Assembly: GCA_018883545.1 (NCBI GenBank)
Contig: JAHLEH010000005.1
Location: forward strand, 124,001 to 188,000
Source: Marixanthotalea marina
Lineage (GTDB): Bacteria; Bacteroidota; Bacteroidia; Flavobacteriales; Flavobacteriaceae
Direction: 5' to 3'
DNA length: 64,000 nt
Shown: in pieces, positions 1-7,059 of the stretch
How positions within the stretch are numbered: the stretch's first letter is position 1
How the letters are laid out: each line of letters starts with the position of its first letter
Notes under the pieces: generated by a model
What the model saw: the letters and a program-made list of their open reading frames with translations, nothing else
The model's database searches: none
Told to the model about the DNA's origin: nothing
Position numbers and translations under genes: made by a program

Positions 1-757
1 TACCATAATCGTCTTTAAAATGTCCCGCTTCAAATAGCATAGTTGGCACATTCTCACTTTGAAAAGTATCACCCACACAGTTTAAATTAAATGCATCGTC
101 ATAAACCCCCACCTGATTGGGTATTATATCCTGAAGAACTTCATTCATTTTAGCTATAATCTCCATTGCTATTTTCCTTGTTGGTGTAACGGTGCAGTTT
201 TCGTCTTGAGCAGGTGCCAAGAACGATACTGTGGCAGGTTTATTTGTATTCCCAGCGCTAAATATTGTGCGCTGCCCGTGTAAATTATAACAAAAATCAG
301 GCGAAAAATCCTTGAATATCTTTCTCAAGACCTTACTTTCTGGCTGTGTTCTGGCTTGGGCATCCCTGTTTAAATCTACATTATTGGCATTCACCCGAGT
401 GTAAGCCTTGGCACCATCGGGATTAAGTATGGGTATTATATATATAGTGCACGTGCTTAAAATATGATCTACAGATTGATTTCCAGAAATCAACGTGTTC
501 AACAAATCAAAAACCGCTTTAGTAGTTGTAGATTCATTACCATGCATCTGAGACCACATCAATATTTTTTTGGAACCCTTTCCAATTTGGATCCCATAAA
601 TTGGGTTGTTTAAAACGGAAGATCCTATGGTTTCAACTTTTAACGAACCAGCCAATTTTTTTAAAACGGGTTCAATATGCCCATTGGTAATATATCTATG
701 CTGTAATGTTGCTTCTTTAAAATCTGCAAACAACAACTCTAACGCTTTTACTTTCAT
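1..757 (-). CDS. M14 family zinc carboxypeptidase (C-terminal part cut off by window edge)
   Basis: The reading frame is open from an ATG at 757 to the left edge, giving 252 residues without a stop. It carries M14 hallmarks: an HxxE zinc motif in MHGNEST (His72, Glu75), an NPDG...R.N....VDLNRD substrate-binding block at about 112-131, a third zinc ligand in NLHGQ (His160), and a late LFEAGH that fits the catalytic Glu region. M14 enzymes remove C-terminal residues from peptides using one zinc ion. No signal peptide is visible (MKVKALELLFADF), so the enzyme is probably cytoplasmic. It diverges from the XRE gene at 1049. A TAcaTTTG box on the minus strand (775-782) lies 17 bases before the start, inside an operator-like dyad. 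The family call is firm; the substrate is unknown. Confidence 0.9.
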   Translation of the reverse strand, partial: MKVKALELLFADFKEATLQHRYITNGHIEPVLKKLAGSLKVETIGSSVLNNPIYGIQIGKGSKKILMWSQMHGNESTTTKAVFDLLNTLISGNQSVDHILSTCTIYIIPILNPDGAKAYTRVNANNVDLNRDAQARTQPESKVLRKIFKDFSPDFCYNLHGQRTIFSAGNTNKPATVSFLAPAQDENCTVTPTRKIAMEIIAKMNEVLQDIIPNQVGVYDDAFNLNCVGDTFQSENVPTMLFEAGHFKDDYG

Positions 758-770
758 GAAAAATATTTAG

Positions 771-784
771 TGTACAAATGTAAA
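771..784. promoter_or_regulatory. Operator-like dyad 1 (TTTACA-N2-TGTAAA family)
   Basis: TGTACA AA TGTAAA, one base off the symmetric consensus. On the minus strand it overlaps a TAcaTTTG box (775-782) 17 bases before the M14 carboxypeptidase start. A regulator bound here would cover that promoter. It is one of four copies in the M14/XRE intergenic region. Confidence 0.5.
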
Positions 785-794
785 CAATTGAACA

Positions 795-808
795 TTTACA
801 TTTGTAAA
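795..808. promoter_or_regulatory. Operator-like dyad 2
   Basis: TTTACA TT TGTAAA, a perfect inverted repeat of six-base arms around two bases, followed by C as in the other copies. Its centre is 24 bases from dyad 1, a little over two helical turns. Confidence 0.5.
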
Positions 809-829
809 CAGAAAAAACACATTAATTAG

Positions 830-843
830 AATACATTTGTAAA
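830..843. promoter_or_regulatory. Operator-like dyad 3
   Basis: AATACA TT TGTAAA, with one arm diverged by two bases. It shares the CATTTGTAAAC core of copies 2 and 4. Confidence 0.45.
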
Positions 844-874
844 CAATTTTCTTGTCTAGTTCACCATCAAAAAG

Positions 875-890
875 AATAGTATATACTATT
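875..890. promoter_or_regulatory. 16-base perfect palindrome in M14/XRE intergenic region
   Basis: AATAGT-ATAT-ACTATT reads the same on both strands and is unrelated in sequence to the TTTACA dyads around it. It could be a further operator or a weak hairpin; nothing else identifies it. Confidence 0.3.
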
Positions 891-1007
891 TTTTGATTTA
901 ATATTTAAATCATTATTTATGAGTCTTTTAAGTACTATTACCTAAAGTTTTATATTATGATATATGATATGTTTTAACTTAATTAACTGTCTTTTATTGA
1001 AATTTTA

Positions 1008-1021
1008 TTTACATTTGTAAA
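1008..1021. promoter_or_regulatory. Operator-like dyad 4, overlapping the probable XRE promoter
   Basis: TTTACA TT TGTAAA, perfect, ending 27 bases before the XRE start codon. It contains TAcaTTTG (1010-1017), a match to the Bacteroidota -7 box. Operator and promoter therefore coincide, the arrangement expected for autorepression. I see no TTG at the usual -33 distance. Confidence 0.5.
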
Positions 1022-1048
1022 CCAATCAATCTACTTAATGGATTTACA

Positions 1049-1435
1049 ATGATAAACAACGAAGCTTTTACCGAAAGACTTCAAAAGGTAATGGAGTTTT
1101 ACAATGAATCGGCCGCTTCTTTTGCTGAAAGAATAGGTGTGCAACGATCTAGTATTTCGCATATCCTCTCTGGAAGAAACAAACCTAGTTTGGATTTTGT
1201 GTTGAAAATATTGTCTACCTATCCTGAAGTTGAACTATATTGGTTATTGAATGGAAAAGGAAGCTTCCCTAACCCTACCTCAATTAGTGATGCTCCTGCT
1301 AATGAAAACCTGGAGGGTAAAAACCAAGTTAAAAAAACAGAATCAGATTTAATGTCTAAAATGAATAACGATAAATCTATCGAACGAATAATTATTTTTT
1401 ATTCGGATGGTAGTTTTAAAAATTATCAGAATTAA
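1049..1435 (+). CDS. XRE-family helix-turn-helix transcriptional regulator
   Basis: 128 residues. The N-terminal domain (about 1-65) is a Cro/CI-type helix-turn-helix: SAASFAERIGVQRSSISHIL gives the recognition helix and the SGRNKPSLDFVLKIL block follows as in XRE proteins. A polar linker (about 75-108) leads to a short C-terminal segment, IERIIIFYSDGSFKNY, which may mediate dimerisation. No catalytic or sensor domain is visible. The gene diverges from the M14 peptidase across a region with four copies of a TTTACA-N2-TGTAAA dyad; the copies nearest each gene overlap likely -7 boxes. I infer that it represses itself and perhaps the peptidase. The family is certain; target and signal are not. 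Confidence 0.85.
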   Translation: MINNEAFTERLQKVMEFYNESAASFAERIGVQRSSISHILSGRNKPSLDFVLKILSTYPEVELYWLLNGKGSFPNPTSISDAPANENLEGKNQVKKTESDLMSKMNNDKSIERIIIFYSDGSFKNYQN

Positions 1436-1478
1436 TTTAAAGCAGACTTTGTAATTTTGCCACAAATTAATTCTTCAA

Positions 1479-1856
1479 ATGAAAAAAACACTCTTGTTTG
1501 CTATTGGCGTTTCCCTTTTTGGCTGTTACTCTGCAGAAAGAAATTGCAATGATTATAGACTGGGCTCCTTTTACAGTGAAGTTGTTATAGACGGACAAAC
1601 GTATAAATCAACTTTTACCAGAACAGATAAAATCCAGGTAGAAACCTATAACGGTAAGGTGGATTCCTCGCAAGTTAGATGGATTAACGATTGTGAGGTC
1701 GTTTTTAAAACCATACACCCTAAAAGTATGGCTGAAGAAAAAGATGTTCATTTAAAAATACTAACAACAACAGACTCTTCATATACCTTCGAGTATTCGT
1801 ATGTTGGTGAAGCTAAAAAGCAAAAAGGGACCGCTTACAAGGTAAATGCTAATTAG
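1479..1856 (+). CDS. Small lipoprotein of unknown function
   Basis: 125 residues. The start gives a lipoprotein signal peptide with lipobox LFGC (Cys16), so the mature protein should be anchored in an envelope membrane. The rest has alternating hydrophobic/polar strands (FYSEVVIDGQTYKSTF, IQVETYNGKVDSSQVRW, CEVVFKT) suggesting a small beta-rich domain. A second cysteine pair (Cys23 and the one in NDCEVVF) could form a disulfide. A -7-like TAATTTTG lies at 1452-1459, 20 bases before the start, so the gene probably has its own promoter although it follows the XRE gene by 43 bases. It overlaps the end of the convergent downstream gene by 8 bases. I recognise the type from flavobacteria but know no function. 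Confidence 0.75.
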   Translation: MKKTLLFAIGVSLFGCYSAERNCNDYRLGSFYSEVVIDGQTYKSTFTRTDKIQVETYNGKVDSSQVRWINDCEVVFKTIHPKSMAEEKDVHLKILTTTDSSYTFEYSYVGEAKKQKGTAYKVNAN

Positions 1857-2349
1857 TTGGGTACAAAAACGAATCAACTAAAGTAAACTTAAGTTCGTCG
1901 GAATCGTTAATTTCATATGCGATGAATAACTCTCCCCAAAAATCACCATCAGAAAAATCGGCTATTATCCATTTGTGATTTAATAATTTTACCGTGTTAA
2001 TCAGCATTTTTTTGCCGTCACCACTTGCATAAGGTATAATGGGATGCTCTCCTTTTGCTTCATTCAATTTATAGAGTTCATCTTTTATTAAAGGAATTAA
2101 CGTGGTTACATTATAACCTTTATTTTCAAAATAGGTTAAGGCATCTTCATTTCTTTCCAAATTAAAATGCGATAAATCCAATATTTTATTTTCAAGTGCA
2201 GCAACGGAATCTTTATATATAGAAAATTGTACTTGGTATTTTTCCAATTTGTTATTCTGGTCTTCAAAAACACGTTTTGAATTCACATACTGGAACAAAA
2301 CCAGAAGCATTGAAAAAATAAACAAGTACATAAAAATTCGCTGTTTCAT
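1849..2349 (-). CDS. Membrane-anchored coiled-coil protein of unknown function
   Basis: 166 residues. One N-terminal hydrophobic helix (about 5-22, IFMYLFIFSMLLVLFQYV) is followed by a predicted coiled coil (about 25-62, QNNKLEKYQVQFSIYKDSVA) and a globular C-terminal part ending in a WGELFIAYEI beta-rich stretch. Topology suggests an anchored periplasmic domain. It lies 12 bases downstream of the metallo-beta-lactamase-fold gene on the same strand, so the two are probably co-transcribed. It overlaps the lipoprotein gene tail by 8 bases (convergent). No family function is recognised. Confidence 0.7.
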   Translation of the reverse strand: MKQRIFMYLFIFSMLLVLFQYVNSKRVFEDQNNKLEKYQVQFSIYKDSVAALENKILDLSHFNLERNEDALTYFENKGYNVTTLIPLIKDELYKLNEAKGEHPIIPYASGDGKKMLINTVKLLNHKWIIADFSDGDFWGELFIAYEINDSDELKFTLVDSFLYPTN

Positions 2350-2361
2350 ATCTTAAAATAT

Positions 2362-3123
2362 TTAAATGGTAATCTGTAAATTATCGTAAGCCAAAAATAC
2401 ATTTTCTGGCAATGTTTTCTCAACATCTTCGTGAAAACCCATCAAGTGGCTTATATGCGTTAAATAGGCCTTTTTAGGGTTTACTTTTTCTACAAAAGCT
2501 AAAGCTTCTTCTAAATTGAAATGTGAATAATGGGGCGCAATTCTCAAAGCATTTACAACCAACACATCTAATCCGTTCAGTTTTTCAACTTCTTCGTCTT
2601 CAATAGTTTTCATATCGGTTAAATAGGCGAAATTTTCAAACCGAAAGCCAAAAACCTGAAGATCTAAATGTTTGCCGTTTATGGGCATAACCTCCACCCC
2701 ATTTAAAGCAAAGGGTTTATTCTCTATAATGTTCACAGAAACAGAAGGTGCTCCTGGGTATTTATTCTCAGTTTCAAAAACATAATCAAACCGATACTTT
2801 AAGGAATTTATAACACGCTCGTGCGCATAAATGGGAACATCGCCTTGTTTGAAGCAAAAGGGCCGTATGTCGTCCAAGCCGTTAACATGGTCGGCATGTT
2901 CGTGCGTAAATAAGATAGCATCAATTTTTGTACAGCCCGATGTTAGCATTTGCTGTCTAAAATCAGGGCCGCAGTCAATTAAATACACGTAATCCCCTAC
3001 TTCAACCAAAACAGAAACCCGAAGCCTTTTATCTCTCGAATCTTCACTTAAGCATACAGGATGATTGCTTCCAATTACCGGAATACCCTGCGATGTACCT
3101 GTGCCGAGAAATGTTATTTTCAA
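2362..3123 (-). CDS. Metallo-beta-lactamase-fold hydrolase (PhnP/RNase Z-like)
   Basis: With the start at TTG 3123 the protein has 253 residues and begins M-KITFLGTGTSQG, the usual opening of this family. The frame runs 33 residues further upstream, but that extension (MNPIFCGF...) does not look like family sequence. The zinc motif THEHADH gives His74, His76, Asp78 and His79, and later histidines (HYSHFNLEEA, THISHLMG) supply further ligands. The fold hydrolyses phosphodiesters or related bonds with two metals; the PhnP-like branch acts on cyclic phosphodiesters, but the substrate here is open. It is probably cytoplasmic and the first gene of a two-gene operon with 1849-2349. The start codon choice is an inference from family alignment. 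Confidence 0.8.
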   Translation of the reverse strand: MKITFLGTGTSQGIPVIGSNHPVCLSEDSRDKRLRVSVLVEVGDYVYLIDCGPDFRQQMLTSGCTKIDAILFTHEHADHVNGLDDIRPFCFKQGDVPIYAHERVINSLKYRFDYVFETENKYPGAPSVSVNIIENKPFALNGVEVMPINGKHLDLQVFGFRFENFAYLTDMKTIEDEEVEKLNGLDVLVVNALRIAPHYSHFNLEEALAFVEKVNPKKAYLTHISHLMGFHEDVEKTLPENVFLAYDNLQITI

Positions 3124-3297
3124 AAAACAAAGCTTTATAAAAAGAAACCAACATAGCAAAATAGTGTCAGTCTGTAATTTTAAATACCCTTTTTTACGGA
3201 AACCACAAAATATTGGATTCATTTTATCTTGAACCTAAAAGTGCGTGGTTTAAATCACAAAATTATGGTAAATTTTTTATTTAAATCCATTATTTGA

Positions 3298-3305
3298 TAC
3301 CTTTG
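3298..3305 (+). promoter_or_regulatory. -7 box of the 3336 gene
   Basis: TAccTTTG matches the Bacteroidota -7 consensus and lies 30 bases before ATG 3336. It sits inside the longest possible frame of that gene, which argues against the upstream alternative start at 3294. No TTG is seen at -33. Confidence 0.5.
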
Positions 3306-3335
3306 TTCTATTACCACGTAACCCAAAAAGTTGAT

Positions 3336-4814
3336 ATGGAAATAACCATTAAAGGTGATAAAGAATTTGACGATATTCCTTCTTTAAAGACCAAGGCACT
3401 TCGCATAAATTTAAACGAAAATATTTACGGGACATTTGCTGAAATTGGTGCTGGACAAGAAACTGCTAGACATTTTTTTAGGGCTGGCGGTGCTTCTGGA
3501 ACCATTGCTAAGGCGATGTCTGCTTACGACAAAGATTTTAGTGATGCTATTTATGGTGTTGAAGACGATGGACGCTATGTAACTGAAGCTCGTTTGCGCA
3601 AAATGCTTTCTCATGAAATGAATTTGATTGAAAAGCGCCTAACAAGAGATAAAAATCCGAATAAAATATTTTTTACTTACGCCAATACTGTTGCAACCAT
3701 CGATTTTGCAAAACAATTCAAAGGACATGGCTGGGTAGGCATTAGATATCAAATTGAAGCTGGAAAAGAGTTTAATGAAATTATTCTACATGTTAGGTTT
3801 AAGGAAACTGATGCCAGGCTTCAACAGGAAACATTGGGCACTTTAGGACTAAATCTTATTTATGGTGCTTTCTATAAGTATAATGAACCAAAAAAATTAC
3901 TGCGTTACCTCTATGACCACTTAGACAAAGACCAATTGGAGATTGATACCATTAATTTTTCTGGTCCCGCTTTTAAGAATGTAGATAACCGTTTAATGAG
4001 TTTGCAACTGGTTAAAAATGGCATGACCGATGCCGTAATGTTTGGTCCTGATGGCAAAAATGTATTGCCAGCAAAAGTACTTTACAAAAAAAACATTCTG
4101 GCCTTACGCGGAAGTTTCAGACCTGTTACCAAGGTAAATATGGCCATGTATGAGAAATCATACCATATGTTTATAAACGAAAACAAAGTGGATAAAGATA
4201 GGACTGAAGTTGTTTTTGAGATAACACTTTCCAATCTACGAGCAGAAGGAGAAATTGACGAACAGGATTTTATGGATAGAGCTGATTTACTGTGTTCTCT
4301 TGGACAATCGGTAATGATCTCAAATTTCCAGGAGTATTACAAAGTAGTTGAATACTTCTCTAACTATACCAAAGCAAGAATGGGACTTGCCATGGGAGTT
4401 AGTAATCTAGTGGATATTTTCGATGAAAAATACTATCGCCATCTAAGTGGTGGTATCTTAGAAGCTTTTGGTAAATTGTTCTTCAAAGACTTAAAAGTAT
4501 ACCTATACCCAATGCTCGATCCAGAAACTGGAGACCTAATAAACAGTGAAAACCTTAAGGTGTATCCTAGGATGAAAGAGCTTTACAAATTCTTTAAATA
4601 CAATGGTAAAGTAGTTGATATTCAAGAATATGACCTTAGTATCATGAATATATTTTCCCGTCAAATATTGCAGATGATTGATAATGGAGAGCTTGGTTGG
4701 GAAGATATGGTTCCAGAAGGTGTCGCGGATTTAATAAAAGATTACCGCCTTTTTGGTTACACCAGAAAACCGTTAAAAACACTAAAGCCTATAACGCTTA
4801 AGAAAAGAAAATAA
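3336..4814 (+). CDS. Conserved protein of unknown function, 492 aa
   Basis: I choose ATG 3336 (MEITIKGDKEFDD) because the frame's further 14 residues upstream start at a TTG overlapping a -7 box. The product is 492 residues with no signal peptide or membrane helix, so it is probably cytoplasmic. I recognise the sequence as a widely conserved bacterial family, notably the block EIGAGQETARHFFRAGGASG (about 34-53) and the glycine- and charge-rich centre, but I cannot assign a reaction. Homologues sometimes carry names such as TonB receptor or nucleotidyltransferase that the sequence does not support: there is no barrel, plug or Walker motif. A strong terminator follows at 4821. Existence is certain; function is unknown. 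Confidence 0.8.
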   Translation: MEITIKGDKEFDDIPSLKTKALRINLNENIYGTFAEIGAGQETARHFFRAGGASGTIAKAMSAYDKDFSDAIYGVEDDGRYVTEARLRKMLSHEMNLIEKRLTRDKNPNKIFFTYANTVATIDFAKQFKGHGWVGIRYQIEAGKEFNEIILHVRFKETDARLQQETLGTLGLNLIYGAFYKYNEPKKLLRYLYDHLDKDQLEIDTINFSGPAFKNVDNRLMSLQLVKNGMTDAVMFGPDGKNVLPAKVLYKKNILALRGSFRPVTKVNMAMYEKSYHMFINENKVDKDRTEVVFEITLSNLRAEGEIDEQDFMDRADLLCSLGQSVMISNFQEYYKVVEYFSNYTKARMGLAMGVSNLVDIFDEKYYRHLSGGILEAFGKLFFKDLKVYLYPMLDPETGDLINSENLKVYPRMKELYKFFKYNGKVVDIQEYDLSIMNIFSRQILQMIDNGELGWEDMVPEGVADLIKDYRLFGYTRKPLKTLKPITLKKRK

Positions 4815-4820
4815 CCGTAA

Positions 4821-4846
4821 AAAAAGCCTCTTAAAAGAGGCTTTTT
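4821..4846. terminator. Bidirectional terminator between the 492-aa gene and bcp
   Basis: A 12-base perfect stem (AAAAAGCCTCTT / AAGAGGCTTTTT) with A-tract on one side and T-tract on the other, 6 bases after the stop of the left gene and just before the stop of the convergent bcp gene. It can serve both. Confidence 0.85.
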
Positions 4847-4849
4847 TTA

Positions 4850-5302
4850 TTATTCTAATATTTGAGAAGCGTGATCTTTTGTTTTAACTTTATCTATTAC
4901 TTGCTCAATTACTCCTTTTTCATCTATTATAAAAGTGGTTCGGTGAATTCCATCATATTCGCGACCCATAAACTTTTTTGGTCCCCAAACCCCAAAAGCA
5001 TTAATAACCGATTTGTCTTCATCAGCTAACAACGGAAATGGAAATTTGTATTTATTTTTAAAATTCGCTTGTTTTTTGGAGTTATCTGCACTAACACCTA
5101 AGAGTTCATACCCTTTAGATTTTAAAACCTCATAATTGTCTCTTAAGTTGCAAGCTTCAGCGGTGCATCCTGGCGTATTGGCCTTAGGATAGAAAAAAAC
5201 AACAAGTTTTTTACCTTTATAATCACTCAAACAAATAGTATTTCCCTGTTCATCTTGTGCCGAAAAATTTGGAGCCTTATCTCCTACTTTTAATGTGTTC
5301 AT
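4850..5302 (-). CDS. bcp: Thioredoxin-dependent thiol peroxidase (BCP/PrxQ-type peroxiredoxin)
   Basis: 150 residues, normal for the family. It reduces hydrogen peroxide and organic hydroperoxides with electrons from thioredoxin, in the cytoplasm. The peroxidatic cysteine is Cys46 in NTPGCTAEACNLRDN and a second cysteine (Cys51) sits five residues later, the atypical two-Cys spacing of PrxQ. The N-terminal GDKAPNFSAQDEQG and the GVWGPKKFMGREYDGIHRTT block are family typical. It diverges from nth across only 33 bases, so the two promoters must be very compact or overlapping. Confidence 0.92.
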   Translation of the reverse strand: MNTLKVGDKAPNFSAQDEQGNTICLSDYKGKKLVVFFYPKANTPGCTAEACNLRDNYEVLKSKGYELLGVSADNSKKQANFKNKYKFPFPLLADEDKSVINAFGVWGPKKFMGREYDGIHRTTFIIDEKGVIEQVIDKVKTKDHASQILE

Positions 5303-5335
5303 ATTTTTTAACTTTACATGCTAAAATACAAATGA

Positions 5336-5995
5336 ATGACCAAACAAGAAAGGATAACGTTTATTATTGAAACACTAAACGAACTCTACCCAGAAATTCC
5401 TATTCCGTTAGACCATAAAGATCCGTACACATTGCTCATAGCTGTTTTGTTGTCTGCACAAAGCACCGATGTTAGGGTAAATCAAATAACGCCTTTATTG
5501 TTTAAAAAAGCAGATAATCCGTACGACATGGTTAAACTTTCTGTAGAAGAAATCAGGGAAATCATTAAGCCTGTTGGCCTTTCTCCAATGAAAAGCAAAG
5601 GCATCCACGGCTTATCTAAAATTCTTATTGAAGAACATGACGGCGAAGTACCCCAAAGTTTTGAAGCCTTAGAGGCGCTACCGGCTGTTGGCCATAAAAC
5701 CGCAAGTGTGGTCATGTCTCAAGCTTTTGGTGTACCGGCTTTCCCTGTAGACACTCATATTCATAGGCTTATGTACCGTTGGAATCTTAGTAGTGGTAAA
5801 AATGTGGTGCAAACTGAAAAAGATGCCAAACGATTATTCCCAAAGGCACTTTGGAATGATTTGCATTTACAGATTATTTGGTATGGAAGGGAATATTCTC
5901 CCGCGCGTGGTTGGAACTTAGACAAAGATATTATTACCAAAACTATTGGAAGAAAATCGGTGATTGATGCTTATAACGCAACAAAAAAGACCTGA
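5336..5995 (+). CDS. nth: Endonuclease III-type DNA glycosylase/AP lyase without iron-sulfur cluster
   Basis: 219 residues. It removes oxidised pyrimidines and cleaves the abasic site in base excision repair. The helix-hairpin-helix LPAVGHKTASVV carries catalytic Lys121, and VDTHIHRL carries catalytic Asp139, so both glycosylase and lyase chemistry look intact. The C-terminus, after WYGREYSPARGW, has no cysteine: the four-Cys [4Fe-4S] loop present in E. coli Nth is missing. This is visible directly in the protein, which ends normally at a stop inside a terminator. Loss of the cluster is known in some Nth/MutY relatives. Gene assignment is firm. Confidence 0.92.
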   Translation: MTKQERITFIIETLNELYPEIPIPLDHKDPYTLLIAVLLSAQSTDVRVNQITPLLFKKADNPYDMVKLSVEEIREIIKPVGLSPMKSKGIHGLSKILIEEHDGEVPQSFEALEALPAVGHKTASVVMSQAFGVPAFPVDTHIHRLMYRWNLSSGKNVVQTEKDAKRLFPKALWNDLHLQIIWYGREYSPARGWNLDKDIITKTIGRKSVIDAYNATKKT

Positions 5996-6016
5996 ACTAT
6001 TTAATTCAGGTCTTTT
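5985..6016 (+). terminator. Terminator of nth
   Basis: A 12-base perfect stem AAAAGACCTGAA / TTCAGGTCTTTT with an 8-base loop. The nth stop codon TGA (5993-5995) lies within the left arm, so termination is coupled tightly to the end of the gene. The A-rich left flank lets it also serve the convergent small gene. Confidence 0.85.
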
Positions 6017-6025
6017 AATTAAAGT

Positions 6026-6172
6026 TTAGTTCAAAACTAATTCAAACTTCACTTTTTCAGACTTTATAACACTTAAAGCTTTTGAATAATCAAGAAGGAA
6101 CTTTATGGTTTCTTCTTTTGGGTTCAATTCGTTTGATTTTTTTAAAGAGGGCTTAGAGTAAAGTTTTGCCAT
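6026..6172 (-). CDS. 48-residue conserved small protein downstream of the ECF sigma gene
   Basis: A complete short frame: ATG at 6172, TAA at 6026. The product starts MAKLYSKPSLKKSNELNPKE and ends KSEKVKFELVLN. It is Lys/Glu-rich with one amphipathic helix (about 19-40, EETIKFLLDYSKALSVI), no signal peptide and no membrane segment. It follows the ECF sigma gene by 65 bases on the same strand, and a TAaaTTTTG sequence (near -7 form, one base too long) lies in that gap, so it may have its own promoter. I have an impression of similar proteins in other Flavobacteriaceae, which supports it being real, but I know no function. Confidence 0.7.
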   Translation of the reverse strand: MAKLYSKPSLKKSNELNPKEETIKFLLDYSKALSVIKSEKVKFELVLN

Positions 6173-6237
6173 TTTATTAATTTATGGGTTAATTAATTTA
6201 TTAACGCCGCAAAATTTACTTTATTGTATCTTTTTTT

Positions 6238-6822
6238 TTAATTTGTTAAAACTATATTATGTTTATCTATAATCTTCCTTAAATTTATAAGCGCATAACG
6301 CATTCTTCCTAACGCTGTGTTGATACTTACGCCTGTTTTATCTGATATTTCCTTAAAGCTCAAATCGTCATAAATACGCATTAACAGTACCTCTTTTTGG
6401 TCTGCTGGAAGTTCATCCACCAGCCTACGAACGTCTTTTTCAACTTGATCTTTAATAATGCTTCCTTCCGCATTCAAACTAGTGTCGTTTAAAACTGAGA
6501 AAATATTGAATTCTCCTGCGTTATCAAACTTAGGCATACGGTTACTTTTCCTAAAGTGGTCTATAACCAGATTATGGGAAATACGCATAACCCAAGGCAA
6601 GAATTTACCTTCTTCGTTATAATTCCCTTTTTTTAGCGTACGGATAACTTTTATAAATGTATCTTGAAAAATATCTTCAGCGATATCTTTATCGTAAACC
6701 TTTGAATATATAAAACTGTAGATTTTCTGTTTGTGTCGGTTGATTAGCGTCTCTAAAGCTGTTTCGTCTCCTTTAATATAGCGACTTACTAAAATAGCGT
6801 CAGATATAATTTCATGCTGCAT
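6238..6822 (-). CDS. ECF-type RNA polymerase sigma factor (sigma-70 family)
   Basis: 194 residues. Region 2 spans about 24-95 (LINRHKQKIYSFIYSKVYDKDIAEDIFQDTFIKV... ending in MRISHNLVIDHFRKSNR) and region 4 about 135-185, with the helix-turn-helix DLSFKEISDKTGVSINTALGRMRYALINLR. Regions 1 and 3 are absent, which defines an ECF sigma. No anti-sigma factor with a membrane helix is adjacent; the only same-strand neighbour downstream is the 48-residue gene. The leader just before the start codon folds into a long nested hairpin (6827-6885), so control may be post-transcriptional. It directs core RNA polymerase to a promoter subset that cannot be deduced here. Confidence 0.93.
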   Translation of the reverse strand: MQHEIISDAILVSRYIKGDETALETLINRHKQKIYSFIYSKVYDKDIAEDIFQDTFIKVIRTLKKGNYNEEGKFLPWVMRISHNLVIDHFRKSNRMPKFDNAGEFNIFSVLNDTSLNAEGSIIKDQVEKDVRRLVDELPADQKEVLLMRIYDDLSFKEISDKTGVSINTALGRMRYALINLRKIIDKHNIVLTN

Positions 6823-6826
6823 AATA

Positions 6827-6885
6827 ATTACTTTTAATGCTACGAAGTAGCCTTCGTTGCTTGGGGTTAATAGTTTAAAAGTAAT
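6827..6885 (-). promoter_or_regulatory. Structured 5' leader of the ECF sigma gene
   Basis: The outer arms ATTACTTTTAA (6827-6837) and TTAAAAGTAAT (6875-6885) are perfect 11-base inverse complements. Inside lies a second stem, GCAACGAAG / CTTCGTAGC on the transcribed strand, with one mismatch and a 4-base loop. The structure ends 4 bases before the start codon, with no T-tract, so it is not a usual terminator. It could occlude ribosome entry or respond to temperature or a factor; this is inference. Confidence 0.5.
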
Positions 6886-7027
6886 GTTATGCTATAGGCT
6901 ATTGTTTTAAATTTCACGCAATTATAAATCAAATATAACAACAATCATTCCTAAAAAACAACATTTGCCAAAATTTTTTAATATTTCTTTCGAGCAAAAT
7001 CTGCTTTTTAAGATGAAATACATATAG

Positions 7028-7035
7028 TATCTTTG
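7028..7035 (+). promoter_or_regulatory. -7 box of uvrA
   Basis: TAtcTTTG fits the Bacteroidota -7 consensus and ends 24 bases before ATG 7060. A possible TTG start at 7033 overlaps this box and so is unlikely to be used. Confidence 0.55.
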
Positions 7036-7059
7036 CCAAATTATTCTACAAATTCTTTT

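Noticed and set aside
3124..3222. 33-residue N-terminal extension of the metallo-beta-lactamase-fold protein
   Set aside because: The extension is not family-like; homologues start at the MKITFLGTGTS position, reachable here by a TTG codon.
7033..7059. Longer UvrA form starting at TTG 7033
   Set aside because: The TTG is part of the TATCTTTG promoter box, and MATNIS at 7060 aligns with the normal N-terminus.
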